NCBI GenBank assembly: GCA_040954595.2
Contig: CM082592.2
Span: 4,278,001 to 4,342,000 of the forward strand
DNA from: Balanoglossus misakiensis
Taxonomy: Eukaryota > Hemichordata
Length of the DNA: 64,000 nt
Direction of reading: 5' to 3'
In this document: in pieces, positions 8,784 to 20,300 of the stretch
Layout of the letters: every line of letters starts with the position of its first letter
Numbering within the stretch: position 1 is the stretch's first letter
Made by a program: the position numbers and the translations under genes
Notes under the pieces: generated by a model
Database searches by the model: none
Told to the model about the DNA's origin: nothing
What the model saw: the letters and a program-made list of their open reading frames with translations, nothing else

Positions 8784-10493
8784 ATGAATTATTGGGTGAT
8801 TATCAGTATGCTGCTTGGATTTGTCCAAACAAACACTGCACAAGTGACTGATGGCGACCAATGTCTGAGTATTTGCCCAGACTCATGGCCTGATATGAGA
8901 ACTGGTCAAACGGGAATGCCAGGCCAACCAGGTCCAATTGGAAGACAAGGTAATACTGCCCTCTATTGGGGAATATTGGTTTCTTTGTCAATTTCTTTGT
9001 GTATTTTTTATTTTATTTTATCCATTATCATTTGAGTGGCACTGACCAACGACTGGTGGAATTTTCTACTTTTTTTGTAGGTCAGCCTGGTGTGATAGGT
9101 CCTGTAGGGAGTCCAGGGGTCAAAGGTGAACCAGGGGAGAAGGGAGAGAAGGGAAACATGGCCGCCAAAGGAGAAACAGGTAGTTGTCAGCAGTGATAAA
9201 TAATTGCTGTAAGAAATTACTTCAACAGATTTTAAAGCCCCAGTATTTCTCGTAGGGGCAAAATTTTGTTTGAAACGGCATCTATAATTTCTAAAAGTAG
9301 ATGATAATTGATTCTGAATCGAACAGTCATCATCCCCAGCTCTGCTCATAAACTCATACAATTTACAATATAACGAGTGAAGAATGACTTTCTGTCCGGA
9401 CAGAAAGTCACGTGAGTCAGGTTCCTGTTGACACACGTGACTAGTGCGCATGCGCACTCCAATGTGAATCTATGCGGAAGAGGTTTGGTCGCCCCAAATC
9501 AAGCGACTCAGCGAAGAAATGCGCACTAATTCGGCGAAATTTTGGGAAGATAACTTTATGGGAGAAATCAGTCGATGGAACCAGATCAAATCCGAAAATG
9601 GTCTGACCATCAAATGTCAAAGTGGCACGTTTGCTGATCGACATGTGCAACATGTCCGTTGTAAACAAACCCGCGCATCATTTCAAGTGTTACGGGCAAT
9701 ATTTACAGCTTGCACGTAGCTACAGTTGCCCAAACCTTTCTTCTGTCTTCATTATGTAGTATTCCATGATGAATGTACTGGAAAAACGGGCATTTTTCGA
9801 TGATGAAAAATGGATACACACGAGAAATACTGGGACTTTAATATTTTTGAGGATTTTTTTGAAATCCCAACATATATGTGCATGCTCTGTATAATCTGAG
9901 CTGCAATTGCTTTGTCTTTCACACTTGAAGGTGAACCTGGTGTCAAAGGTCAAACTGGTTTTCCTGGAAAGATTGGTCCACAGGGTCCAAAAGGTGAGAG
10001 TGGCCAGAATGGAACTGATGGTGTCAAAGGTGAAACTGGAGATGCTGGGGTCAAAGGTCAGAAGGGTGAAGTGGGTGAGGTACAACAAGCCAAGGTGGCA
10101 TTCTCTGTTGGAAGGACATCTGACGTGATCGGGACCACGTCAGAGCAAACTATCACCTATACTCAAGCGATAGTACAAGAGGGCGCCGATATTGATATCA
10201 ACACTGGTGTGTTCACTTGCCAAGTTCCTGGCATTTATTATTTCTCTTTCTCGTTCCGTTCATACGATCGTAAATACCTGTACATACGACTCAAACAGAA
10301 TGATGAATACAAGTTTGTAATTTATCGGTCAAATGCTTCAGGATATGATGTTCACTCCCAGAGTGGCATGTTACACCTGAACCAAGGTGATCAAGTCAAA
10401 TTAGTGATGTACCAAGGTGGCAGTTACCGTACTCACCATTGTGGTTCAGACCTTTGCAACATATTCAATGGGTACCTAATCTACCCTGACTAA
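8784..10493 (+). CDS. Secreted collagen-like C1q-domain protein, copy 2 (275 aa)
   Basis: Three coding exons: 8784-8949 (donor gtaata), 9081-9179 and 9931-10493 (stop TAA). The joins keep phase 1 and give 275 residues. Exon 1 starts MNYWVI with a hydrophobic signal peptide of about 19 residues (likely cleavage after NTA), then a short segment with two Cys (CLSIC) that could form interchain disulfides, then the first Gly-X-Y triplets. Exons 1-3 give about 33 triplets with one Gly-to-Ala break, as in kinked C1q/collectin stalks. Residues from about 145 form the C1q head (FTCQVPGIYYFSFSF, ending NGYLIYPD). The expected product is a secreted trimer or oligomer recognising microbial or matrix ligands. 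Exon organisation and 3' UTR match copy 1; most protein differences lie in the C1q head (for example SYDRKYLYIRLKQ versus SYSDKNMYIQFKQ). The 751-bp second intron is enlarged by a MITE. The gene converges with NOC4L, about 200 bp stop to stop. Confidence 0.88.
9236..9837. mobile_element. 602-bp piggyBac-type MITE with TTAA target-site duplication
   Basis: The element starts AGCCCCAGTATTTCTCGT and ends ACGAGAAATACTGGGACT, so the 18-bp terminal inverted repeats differ at one base. It is flanked on both sides by TTAA (9232-9235, 9838-9841), the target duplication of piggyBac-class transposons. The corresponding intron of C1q copy 1 reads gattttaatattttggagg with a single TTAA, a paralogous empty site. 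No transposase frame is present. Inside are a 26-bp perfect palindrome (9385-9410) and a 16-bp palindrome (9443-9458) containing TGCGCATGCGCA, an NRF1-like motif. Confidence 0.85.
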
Positions 10494-10695
10494 ACAATCA
10501 CAGTAAAGTAACAGTCAGTACCCAGTTCAGTCATTGCAACCATCCACTTTGTGGACGCTTCAGGTCTGACTGGCAAAATACACTTTTTTCATCTCATGCA
10601 CGACGGCATCTGACCACAGTGCCTTCACACAGTGTGGAGAAACTGTGATCTGACAAAATAGTTTTTGTTTTTTTTCACTTTAAGAATTATTGTTG
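10494..10695. other. Convergent 3' region between C1q copy 2 and NOC4L
   Basis: Only about 200 bp separate the C1q stop from the end of the readable NOC4L frame. The first 80 bp belong to the C1q 3' UTR by similarity to copy 1. No canonical AATAAA was seen for either gene here. I could not find the expected last NOC4L exon in this stretch. Confidence 0.5.
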
Positions 10696-13600
10696 TTAAT
10701 TAAAACTAGACGGATTTAATAAGAAATAACAAACCTCTGAATTCTTCAGCTCAAACAGTTCCCCCAATTCCCACTCCTCTTTCGGGAACACTCTGTTGAT
10801 CTTCGTTGCTGAGGTGGCCACCTGGTGGTAGTAGTGCAACTGTAGCGTTTTCAGTTCCCAGAGAGAGCTGTCCATGGCGCCACACTTCAGCGGATCTGCT
10901 TCGGCGATGTCGTACGGGTCATCCGTCACATCTGACAATGGAGAGAAATCTGAGATTTACCTCGGGGGATGTAGAGATCTGTATTTTCATTTGATCCAAA
11001 AAAATGGTTTTTTCCTCATTGTACTGAAAAAATTGACAGTTATCAAAAGCATTCTCCTGGTTTTATAAGCTCATTCTGATTTAAATCAAAATACACAGAA
11101 AAGCTTGATGCAAGCAAATGTAGTGAGGCTGAGCAAAATGGCATTATAGACTAGTTTGAGCTCATTGCTTTGATGTCCTGAAAGAAATACTGCAAACCGC
11201 GAAATTTTCACAAACGATATATTTTCTTGTACGTTTCTTGAGAGCCAGAAAAATGCAAAAGGTGAATTTTGACGGTGCGTTTCATGTACGCAAAGGCCAG
11301 GCAGTTAGTGAAATAGGAGAGCGCGAAAATTAATAGTTACAAAATAGTCCCATTTATTGATATTGCAAAATTTCTTATCGCGGAAAATTTCACAGCTCAC
11401 AGAATATGTTCATGAGAGAAAAGTCCCCCCTCTGCTGGTAATCACCACCACTAGAGGGCGCACTGCTTTATAATTCTCACCTGTGGGGCCCTCGGGTCTG
11501 TTGATGAGCACAGCAATGTTCGGGTGACGCTTTATCAGGTTACAGACCAAGGGTATCACCAACAGAATACCCGCAGGAGGGGCTGTCAGCGCCAGCCGAC
11601 TCAACTTCTTCACAAATCCCGCCACCAGGTAGGAGGGAATGTGTCTGCGGACAAAATGAATGCACAATACACATCGGTCATTATTGTAATTGCGCCTTGT
11701 AGCGTGAATTCTCCCACAGCCTCTTGAGAATGGAGGCAGTGTTAGATTATAAGGTACAGTCGTTCAATTCACCCTGTAAGAACGACTGTACGCAGTGTGC
11801 CCTTTTAGTCGGCGACACCAAAGAAATAAAGCCTCACCACTAAGTGATAATATTCTACTAATATATGCAAACTTCTCCAATGTTTACTTGTGTAGAAACA
11901 GTACACAGTCGCATGTCTACTGTAAAACAGGTTATTTTCACGACAAGAAGATATCAAGATTTCAAAAGTGGCAACTGTTACGCGAGGATTAATTTCACGT
12001 TTTCGTATTTCACTAACTGCATCGGTATCTCCAAAAAACATTTTATGAGACTTTTTATTTTCAAGTTTTTTTTGCCCTCGTCTATTTAGTGAAAATATAT
12101 TGCTCTAAAATAAATACAGTAATTTAGTGCAATGTGATTTGTTCCAACTACAAATAGTTGGAGCTGCTGTTTATGTGGTTTCAACAAGAACGGAAAATGG
12201 AATTTCTGTGAAATGGCCGTTATAAAATAAAATAAATACTCACGTTGACATGAGAAAGAGATCAACCAGGTAAAAAAATCTTGCTTTGAATTTGACGTGA
12301 AATATGGATGGCTCTAATAACGCATATAACTTCTTGTAAAAATCAGGATATTCCCTGAAAAAAAAGAATAAAAAATTTATCAAAAGAATATTTCCTGTAC
12401 AACAATCTTCAGCTGCTATTGTTTTTCAACTTAGGCTATTAAAGACGTGTTGATAAAAATGAGAGTGGTGTAGTAATCAATGTTTTAACAAAACATATGG
12501 TTGCATTACTGTGAAAAGAATTGATGTAATTGAAATGGATACTTACAAATTGTATTTGTGTATGAGGACGAACAAGCCGTTCAGAGCCAGCAGGCTGACA
12601 GCGCCCCCTGGAGGTATGAAAAATAGAATCACATGATCATCTGATCACAATTGGTGCATACGAGTGTGATACGTACATGTACAATATTACGTCAGATCTT
12701 ATGAATGATGAGCAAACTCCAATGCAAACACAATGCTACACTACAAGTGTCTAATCGTGGATGGAGTTCAACCTGAATTGTGCCTTTCAGGCTTGAGAGG
12801 GACACTTACGTCTCTAGAGTACACAGAGAGGTCCTCAATATCCCAAATTCTCTATCTTTTAAAATTCCATACAAAATAGGGAGTCATGAGTGATCACTAT
12901 ATAGTTTTTGCTACCCCAATCAGGACATCGAACGTTCTACCACAACACTTACCCATGTTGTAGGAGGCGGTCAGAAAGTCAATCAATAAAAGTGGGCTTT
13001 TCATGTGAGGTATGACGTGATCGTGTGCGAGCAACAACACTTTCTTGTAAACGCCGCTCGGAAGGGGAAGCTGCAGAAACGACAGCCAGGCATTGTCAAA
13101 TACTCTTTGCAGATTCTGCATAAGAGAATTAGAGAGAATAATTAGTTTCTATGTATGGCATTGCCTCTCTTGGAAAAGTTTAAACAGCTGAAAAAAAAAT
13201 GCATTTTGGATTTCTGGACCACACTTGGGGAAGTCGACTTAGGGTCAAGTGACAGAGCTGTGATGAGACAACTTTATTGAGTATATTCTCAACCTTCCAT
13301 ATATAGCTTTACTCTGAAGGATTTGGTCTCAAAAACAGCTATCACAACAACAAAACATTACAAGTCTGGCATTACAACACACATTAATTTCTGTTGCAAA
13401 TGAAGGCAGCAAGAAATCATTATGGATGACACAGCCTCCACTGGTATTAAATTGAGAATAATGGCATTGAAACCAACATGGTGTTAAACGAAGGACTGGG
13501 ACATATATATGTATCTAAAGTCAAGTGTTTATAGTCTTGTTCCCTTCCCTGCCCTGCACTGTGCTAATGAATAGGGTCCAGTATACTGTGCCTATATTGC

Positions 13601-16108
13601 CTATATTTTGCTGATATTGCAATAATTTCAAAATGGCTGTCGTCTGACATCATGGATTATTCAAATGACACTTGCCTTATATTGGGAAGCGAGAGGGAGA
13701 GGTGAATCTTCTTCCTCGTTGGACACCGCTGTCAAGAAATTGGTCAATTCTGCCTCTGGATCACTTGGCATTGTTCGGGATATCTGCTCCAGCAGGGTGT
13801 ATAAATTTAAAACAGCCGTACCACTCTCCTGCATCAGGCAAAATGAACGGAAAAAATTGTTACATGAAATATAAGCGAGAATCACTGACATGCTTGTACT
13901 GAACACACTGCAAATTTCTCCAGAATAACATCACATGCACAGAGTGCGGCCAATGGATTGACTGTTCATAACTGCATTTTGAATTAAGTTTAATGGCCTT
14001 GTGATATTTTTACAGTCAGTGTCGGTGAAACTCGTCTATTGTAACCAACGGATCTCAGCTTGACATTCTGAAGAGTTCTTGCTTTCTCAGCCACACGACT
14101 GTATCCCTTTACAGAAACATCAAGAAGCAAATAAATTTGCCTCTTGCAAAACTCCAACTCGTCAAGAGAAAATGCTGGGAATCACGGAACTCTTCCGGAA
14201 GAACAACACTCACCTCAGTTTTTAAAGTTTTCTTGAAATGGGCAGCTTTCACGCTAATTCTATCCAATAAATAATACCTCACATCGTCATACTCGATATA
14301 CTCTTGAAACCGCCCGAGGAGTTTCCGCCGGTCAATGTTCCTTGAAAGAAGACTGTCTGTGATTTGCTACAAATCAAAACAACACCATAAATATTGATGA
14401 ATACCACAACTGAGTAACTTATCGCTATCAACAGCAAAAGACATGTTGGTACATTTATCTCATGCATTTTACACACTAGACATCCTTCAGGACAGCACAA
14501 ACTGACTCGAGATATTTCATCACATTCTCAAATAGACCAAAAGACATGCTTGCTTGGGCACACTTTCAACATCCTTACGGCTATAATCGCTAGGATAAGA
14601 AGAATCAGCGTTTCAAAGCAATGTACAAATTTTCAATCCAATGGAGTAAAGACAAACTTACGATGAACAAGTTCCCGGGGAAATGGCAACCACTTTTAGT
14701 TCTTTTAACCGGATGCTTGGACTCTAGGACCAAAAACTTCATCAATGTACACAGAGCCAACTCCTGTCAAACACAGAAATTACAAGATGATTATATCTCT
14801 TATAGAACAGAACAGAACAAGATTTATTTTCCAACTCAGTGAAATCTGTCTAGTATAAAGGACACTCTGGGAACAGGAAACATGTCCTTAATAGACAGGT
14901 AATGGTCTATTCAAACCGTTACTTAATAGACAGTTTCTGATTAGAGAGGTGTCCGCAATGACATGCTTCACTGTAGCTAACGCTAGTCCGGTAAGGTTGA
15001 CATTAATGACAAAGTAAGCTAACTGCCTCCTACAGCAGAACAATTCCTACCACTGGCCGGAGTCCAGTGAAGTATTATAGTAGCTGATCTGTGCAAATAT
15101 GCAAATTAAAATGATTACTAACAAGCATAAGGCACTTTTTGTTCAAAGGCTAGTGTCTTGTGAAAAAAAACACTCACTAGACAAGATATTCAATGGCAGC
15201 CAATCAATTACATGTATGTTGTGCAGTATAAGATACCAGACTGTCAAACTCTAAATTATCAATGGAGGAAATAAAATATACAGTGCAACTGGTCATTAAG
15301 GACACCGCTATTCACAACATATTTTCATGACAAAAGTTACCATTTAAATGAGACACCCAAGAGTCCTTTGTACTTTGCAGCCTGAAATCTCGGATGACCA
15401 AGGCAGACTTTGAACGTTTCAAATATTACACGTGCACTAGTGACACAGTTCATTAATTTGGGCAGTACTACTGGACTGTTTCTTACCTGTACATTTGGTG
15501 ATGATGACTGCATAGCCTTCACCAGGCCTCTGACGCCATCCCTGTATCTTTCATACAACCACTGTTTATATTTCTGAGAGGCTGTCATTTTCTTCGTGTC
15601 TGTGCCCCTTCCACAGATCACCTGATCTTTTGTCAGTAAGCTGGTAAATATCCTGTATATTGCTTTGGTTGCAGCCATGACAACGCTAGTTTCTTCGTTC
15701 TGCAAGAGACAAGACTTGGAGGTCGTTTCCTGGTCTGGGATCCAATTGGGAAGGTCCAAAATGATTTCAGAGAGGCTAGGTTTAGTTCTGGGTTAGGGCC
15801 AGGGTAAGCATTAATCAAAATCACACCGTCCTGTCCTCAAAAAGATGTTGGGATCACGCGACTGTGGTTGGGATGTAACTTGTAAAGTTGTATGCTGGTG
15901 TTTACCCCCCCCCCCCCCCCCGACAGACTGGAGAACTGTTATCGCTTGTGTGTGGCCATAACTCGTACGTATTCGTGTCAGAAAATATAAACCTTACCTC
16001 AATGTATTCTAGGATGTCAATAACATTGTTTGCATGTTCTTTACTTTCGAGAAATTGTTTCGTTTTCTCTTTGATATCAGCGACCATGCCTTCCTTGGGC
16101 CGCGCCAT
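10696..16108 (-). CDS. NOC4L: Nucleolar complex protein 4 homolog (NOC4L)
   Basis: Ten coding exons on the minus strand, 5' to 3': 15998-16108, 15487-15699, 14662-14763, 14214-14366, 13676-13828, 12953-13115, 12547-12607, 12244-12354, 11481-11644 and 10696-10931. Phases all agree and give 488 residues against about 516 in human. Noc4/NOC4L is a nucleolar CBF/Mak21-family protein that pairs with Nop14 in the small-subunit processome for 18S rRNA maturation and 40S export. Recognisable blocks include SQKYKQWLYERYRDG, FQEYIEYDDVRYY, RVFDNAWLSFL, then the CBF/Mak21 core (residues about 280-420: YKKVLLLAHDHVIPHM, LALNGLFVLIHKYNLEYPDF, RLALTAPPAGILLVIPLVCN) and DPYDIAEADPLKCGAMDSSLWEL. The 13676 exon uses a GC donor (AAG/gcaagt). 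The last readable exon runs 12 codons past ELKNSE into a non-homologous tail and a TAA at 10696; a weak donor (GAG/gtttgt, exon end 10735) could splice to a final exon that I did not find. The start at 16108 is the first Met, in an AAGATGGCG context. Confidence 0.92.
11918..11945. mobile_element. Single terminal repeat of a TACTGTAAAAC-type MITE in a NOC4L intron
   Basis: TACTGTAAAACAGGTTAT here differs by one base from the terminal repeat of the complete MITE at 17703-17839, and is likewise followed by a ttttc/acg-rich stretch. I did not find the matching opposite end, so this is a degenerate or truncated copy. Confidence 0.45.
15905..15921. repeat. Homopolymer C17 run in NOC4L intron 1
   Basis: Seventeen consecutive C (G on the coding strand). 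Its exact length is likely to be uncertain or polymorphic. Confidence 0.9.
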
Positions 16109-16500
16109 CTTGATTTATGGACCTTATTTTCAAACTGTGTGTTCGTAAATTTATCGGGGATCAAATCTGAGATTCTGTACGGCTTTTAATAAATTAAAAA
16201 TAAGGTCATTGCGTAAATCAGTCAAAACTTCAAGACCAATCGATAATTACCAAAAATATCGAATACGGAACATCTAAATGTTTTATTATTTGTATAGAAA
16301 TATGTACTGCAGTTATCTAGGTACTTTCATTGTCATGGAATGAAGAGAGGTCTGTAGTTCAATGTAATTTCAGTGCAGTCGTGTGTACGTGGACAAATTA
16401 TTGGGAGAATTTGGCCCACCTTTGCTGTAATTTGTTTAAATAACGCCTACTGAGCCGTTTGACCAATTGTTTATTTTGAAATAAGCGTACACGCCAGGAA
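16109..16500. promoter_or_regulatory. Bidirectional promoter between NOC4L and TRAPPC11
   Basis: Only 392 bp separate the two divergent start codons. It contains ACCAAT motifs (gaccaatcg near 16230 and gaccaattg near 16460) that could be CCAAT boxes, and no clear TATA box. The NOC4L start codon lies within CAAGATGGCGCGG, a match to the YY1 consensus, which commonly overlaps the start of ribosome and translation genes. Shared promoter use is inferred from distance and orientation. Confidence 0.65.
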
Positions 16501-17186
16501 ATGTCCGGACAAGACTCGCTTCCCAGCGTTGGGGAGTTGCCCCCAGAACTGGCCTGTCGACCGACGGGATTTGTTGTTTTGACTGGCCTGGATATTATGT
16601 TCAATGCAGTGCACAAGGCAATATGGGACTCGTTCAGCGCCAGCAGACGCCCCGACCGCGTGCCACTTTCTTTCAGAGTGCTGCCTGGAGACCACGAATA
16701 CCCTAAATGCAGATCCAAAGTAGGTGACACTGAAGTTTATTTTAATATTAAATATGCAGTATTATATTTTCATCAATATCTGTGACATCATCAGATACAG
16801 TGTACATGGGTTATGTGTAACATGTACATACTTTGGAAAGGACTTGACAGGTTTCACCTTTTCAGCTTTTAATGTTTAAGTCTACACGCAAAAAGAGTTG
16901 CCTGAACAACTTGAGTGAACTTCACCAATAGACTTCCAATATTTTGATTGCAGCAGAGGAGTTCCTATGAGTGGTACATACCAAAGGGAATTCTCAAGAC
17001 AGGTTGGATGAATAAGCATTTGAATTTAGTGCCAGCACTGGTGGTCATCTTCTTTGATCTTGACTGGGACGAAGCGCTGTGGAAGGAGAAACAGATGGAG
17101 TGTGCATCCAGAGTTGAGGTGGTCAGGTAAGATGTGCTTGATTAAGGTGATTACGTTGATGTTGTTGTTGTTGGTGGTGGTGGTGG

Positions 17187-17239
<53 letters not shown>

Positions 17240-17252
17240 TTGGTGGTGGTGG

Positions 17253-17301
<49 letters not shown>

Positions 17302-20300
17302 GATAGCATGATTCTTCAGACAATGGTCACTCTGTCGTCTGTGATCATCATCCAGTGAGATATGAAATATGAAATCAAATATGGAAAACTCAGACATACA
17401 TATTAGTGTACATTTTATACGAATGTAAATTTACTCCCCCACATCTTGCAAACATGTTTAACGAGAGTTTTGATTGATGTTGTTCTGTATTTCAGACATA
17501 GCCTGTCGGCAAGAGGCACCAAAGTAGCTGTTGTGCTCATACAGAAAAATGCACCACTCCCACCAGGTGACTGTGCAATTTATTTGACAAATATATCTAC
17601 CAGTACCACTGTGCTAAATTCAGGAGAAATCTACAGTAAAATGTAGAAACAGACTTGTGTTATCTGAGAACACATACTCAAGCATGCGAGTGGCTGGTGT
17701 GGTACTGTAAAACGGGTTATATTCCCGAGCAATAAATTTTCGAGAAATATGCGAGAGCCAAGAAAATGTGAAAATAAAATGTCACGTAAAATGTTTTTCG
17801 CGAAAATTTCCTGTTGCGAAAATAACCCGTTTTACAGTATAGAGTACCATCAGGAAACTTTTTGCAACGCCGTTCCTTGCATGGGACATCCTGAGTCCGT
17901 GCTCTCCAGAAACAGGTGTATTCTTGTGTGGCACCCCACTCAGCTTTGAGAGAGTACCGTATGTTCTGACTTAGACTTACTCTGCTACCATGTTTACAAT
18001 CATGTACTATTGTGTTGCATCTCCACATCCCAGGTGAAGATATGGTGGCAGCAGAAAGAGCAGCAGCTCTCTGCAGTGCCTGTGACCTCTCTGCCAAGTC
18101 GCTGTTTGTCTTGCCGCACACTGATCATCTGTTTGGCTATACGATCAGGTAAAGTTCAGTTGTCACATCCTTGTCTTTGCTGTATCGAGTAACAATAGTG
18201 TGGATTCTATGACGCACTCTTTCGTGTTCATGTAACAAGTTTGTTTTTACACTATGATCAATCTTTGAAAATGTGAAAAAAATATTTGTATTGCAATTTA
18301 TATAACCAGGAATGTCAACCAACCAGAGGAATACATCTGTTTTGCAGACGTGTTTTAATTTATATTTTTTGAAAAATGCATATTTATGAACAGATGAATT
18401 TTTAAAAATGTTAAGTGTATTTCTATTTTATCATCTTTTGGCCATTGACTTCTTGACTGGGAAATAAGATGGAAGAGTTAATCTCAAATCTTGCGAAAAT
18501 GGATTTTTTTCCACTTCAGGTTAGAGAATGCATTTTATGAGTTGGCACAGAGCTACTACCACACCGAAGCAAGGAGAGTAAAAGCACACAAAGAATTCCT
18601 GAATAAAACAACTCACCAGGTAAATATGATCACTTGGCAGTCTGAAAACTCGCCAACTATAAGTGTGCTGTCAGTCTATGTGTATGTGTGTGAGGAAAAA
18701 TCTGAACATACTTACTGGTGACCAGTCGGGTATACAATGTAGATTTTCTGTGCATGCATATACACTCATGTACAAGGTATTAGGCTGATAGGGTTACGAG
18801 AAGACTCATTAAAGATACACGGTAACCTATGGAAATTAAACAAAAACTACATTGAGATCGAGCCAATGACAGATTTGATACTGTAATCCTATATAATATT
18901 GTCATTGTTTCAGTTACTGTTTGTGAGACATGCGTTCAAGATAGCCTTTTTCAATGAACTCAAACAGGATACCCACACAGCGTTGAAGTAAGTCAAATTT
19001 AATTTGGCACGTGTCCATGAAACTTTGATTGACCTGTAATTTATACTGTGAAATTGTGTCAGCGAGTTTTCTGATCTAACTATTAAGATTAGTTCTGACA
19101 CAAGTTCTGTACATGATGAATGATTCTGCTCAAGTCCTCTCATGTGAATGAATACTCAAGTGACCATATGTATAGTATATACACTATACATACTTCGTAG
19201 CATTGGTACCTTCTGTGTTGTGGGTTTTGCACACCACGCTTTATTTCTGACCTCACACATGTTCTTGTACTGTCAGTACTAATGGCAGATTAGCTACAAA
19301 TCTCTCATATGTTGTTCATACGTTGAATTGTAGAGGGTACAAGGCGGCCTATGCGTACATCAGCGAACTGCGAACCCATGACACCAACATGCTGGAAATC
19401 AAGACCATTTCTGGCTTCATTAACTACAAGGTAAGTACTGTTAAAAAAAGACTAGTAACTGTAACGTAAAAACAAATCTCTCCCCTCAGTTGTCTGATTA
19501 TCATGCATTGCTTTGCATTTAGAAAAAGCTTGTAATACACCACATTTTCTGGTACATGTCCTTGCATCAAGTTGTGTATGTATCTTCTAGTATATCACAT
19601 TGTTAATTCTGGTTTCTGGTTTTTCTGTAAGATACAACAGCATTCCCATTCAAGAGGAAACATACACCTAAACAGAATGCAGGTTTAGAAAAGTGCAAAA
19701 CTATGAGATATTAGCCTTTCACCCCCAGTTCTCTCTTTAGAGGTCCTACCTTACCATTGAAAACAATGGATTTGGACTGAACCATGGCGGTGAAAGGGAT
19801 CAAAGCCAGTGATCTGTACTCATAGATTGTCTGAATGACATCATTGTCTCTCTTTCAGATTTGTAAGCTCTCATTCCAACACAACGCACCACTGGATGCC
19901 ATCTCTCAGTTCAGAAAGCACGTGGATTACTACAAGAACAAGACAGGCTGTGCTGAGTTGGCTTTTGAACATTCGGCGTGGATGTGTAAACAGTAAGTGC
20001 TTTTAAATTCACAGGCTAAATTTCTTTTTTTTCAGGAAAAGATGTAGTAATAATTGATGATATACAAAAGGACGTATGGATGTCTCAAAACCTGTTCTGC
20101 CTCTGTAAATTGTATTGGCACTCTGACCAAAATGTTGACATTGGCTATATTACTTATTTTTTATATAAACAAAGACTTTTCCATGTAACGTGTGTTAACA
20201 AGGGAGTGTATGACATCTTCCTCTCTTTAATTTCTAGTAGCTTTTTCTCAGTTTGCCATTTTGACAGGTTTCTTATTCAGGACAAATCATTTTACATGTA

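Noticed and set aside
16741-16785. Extension of TRAPPC11 exon 1 past 16719
   Set aside because: Homology stops at RSK and a good donor (gtaggt) lies there; the extension is intron read-through.
17026-17397. Frames with poly-His, poly-Met or poly-Ile
   Set aside because: GAT/GGT trinucleotide tract in a TRAPPC11 intron; the real exon ends at 17126.
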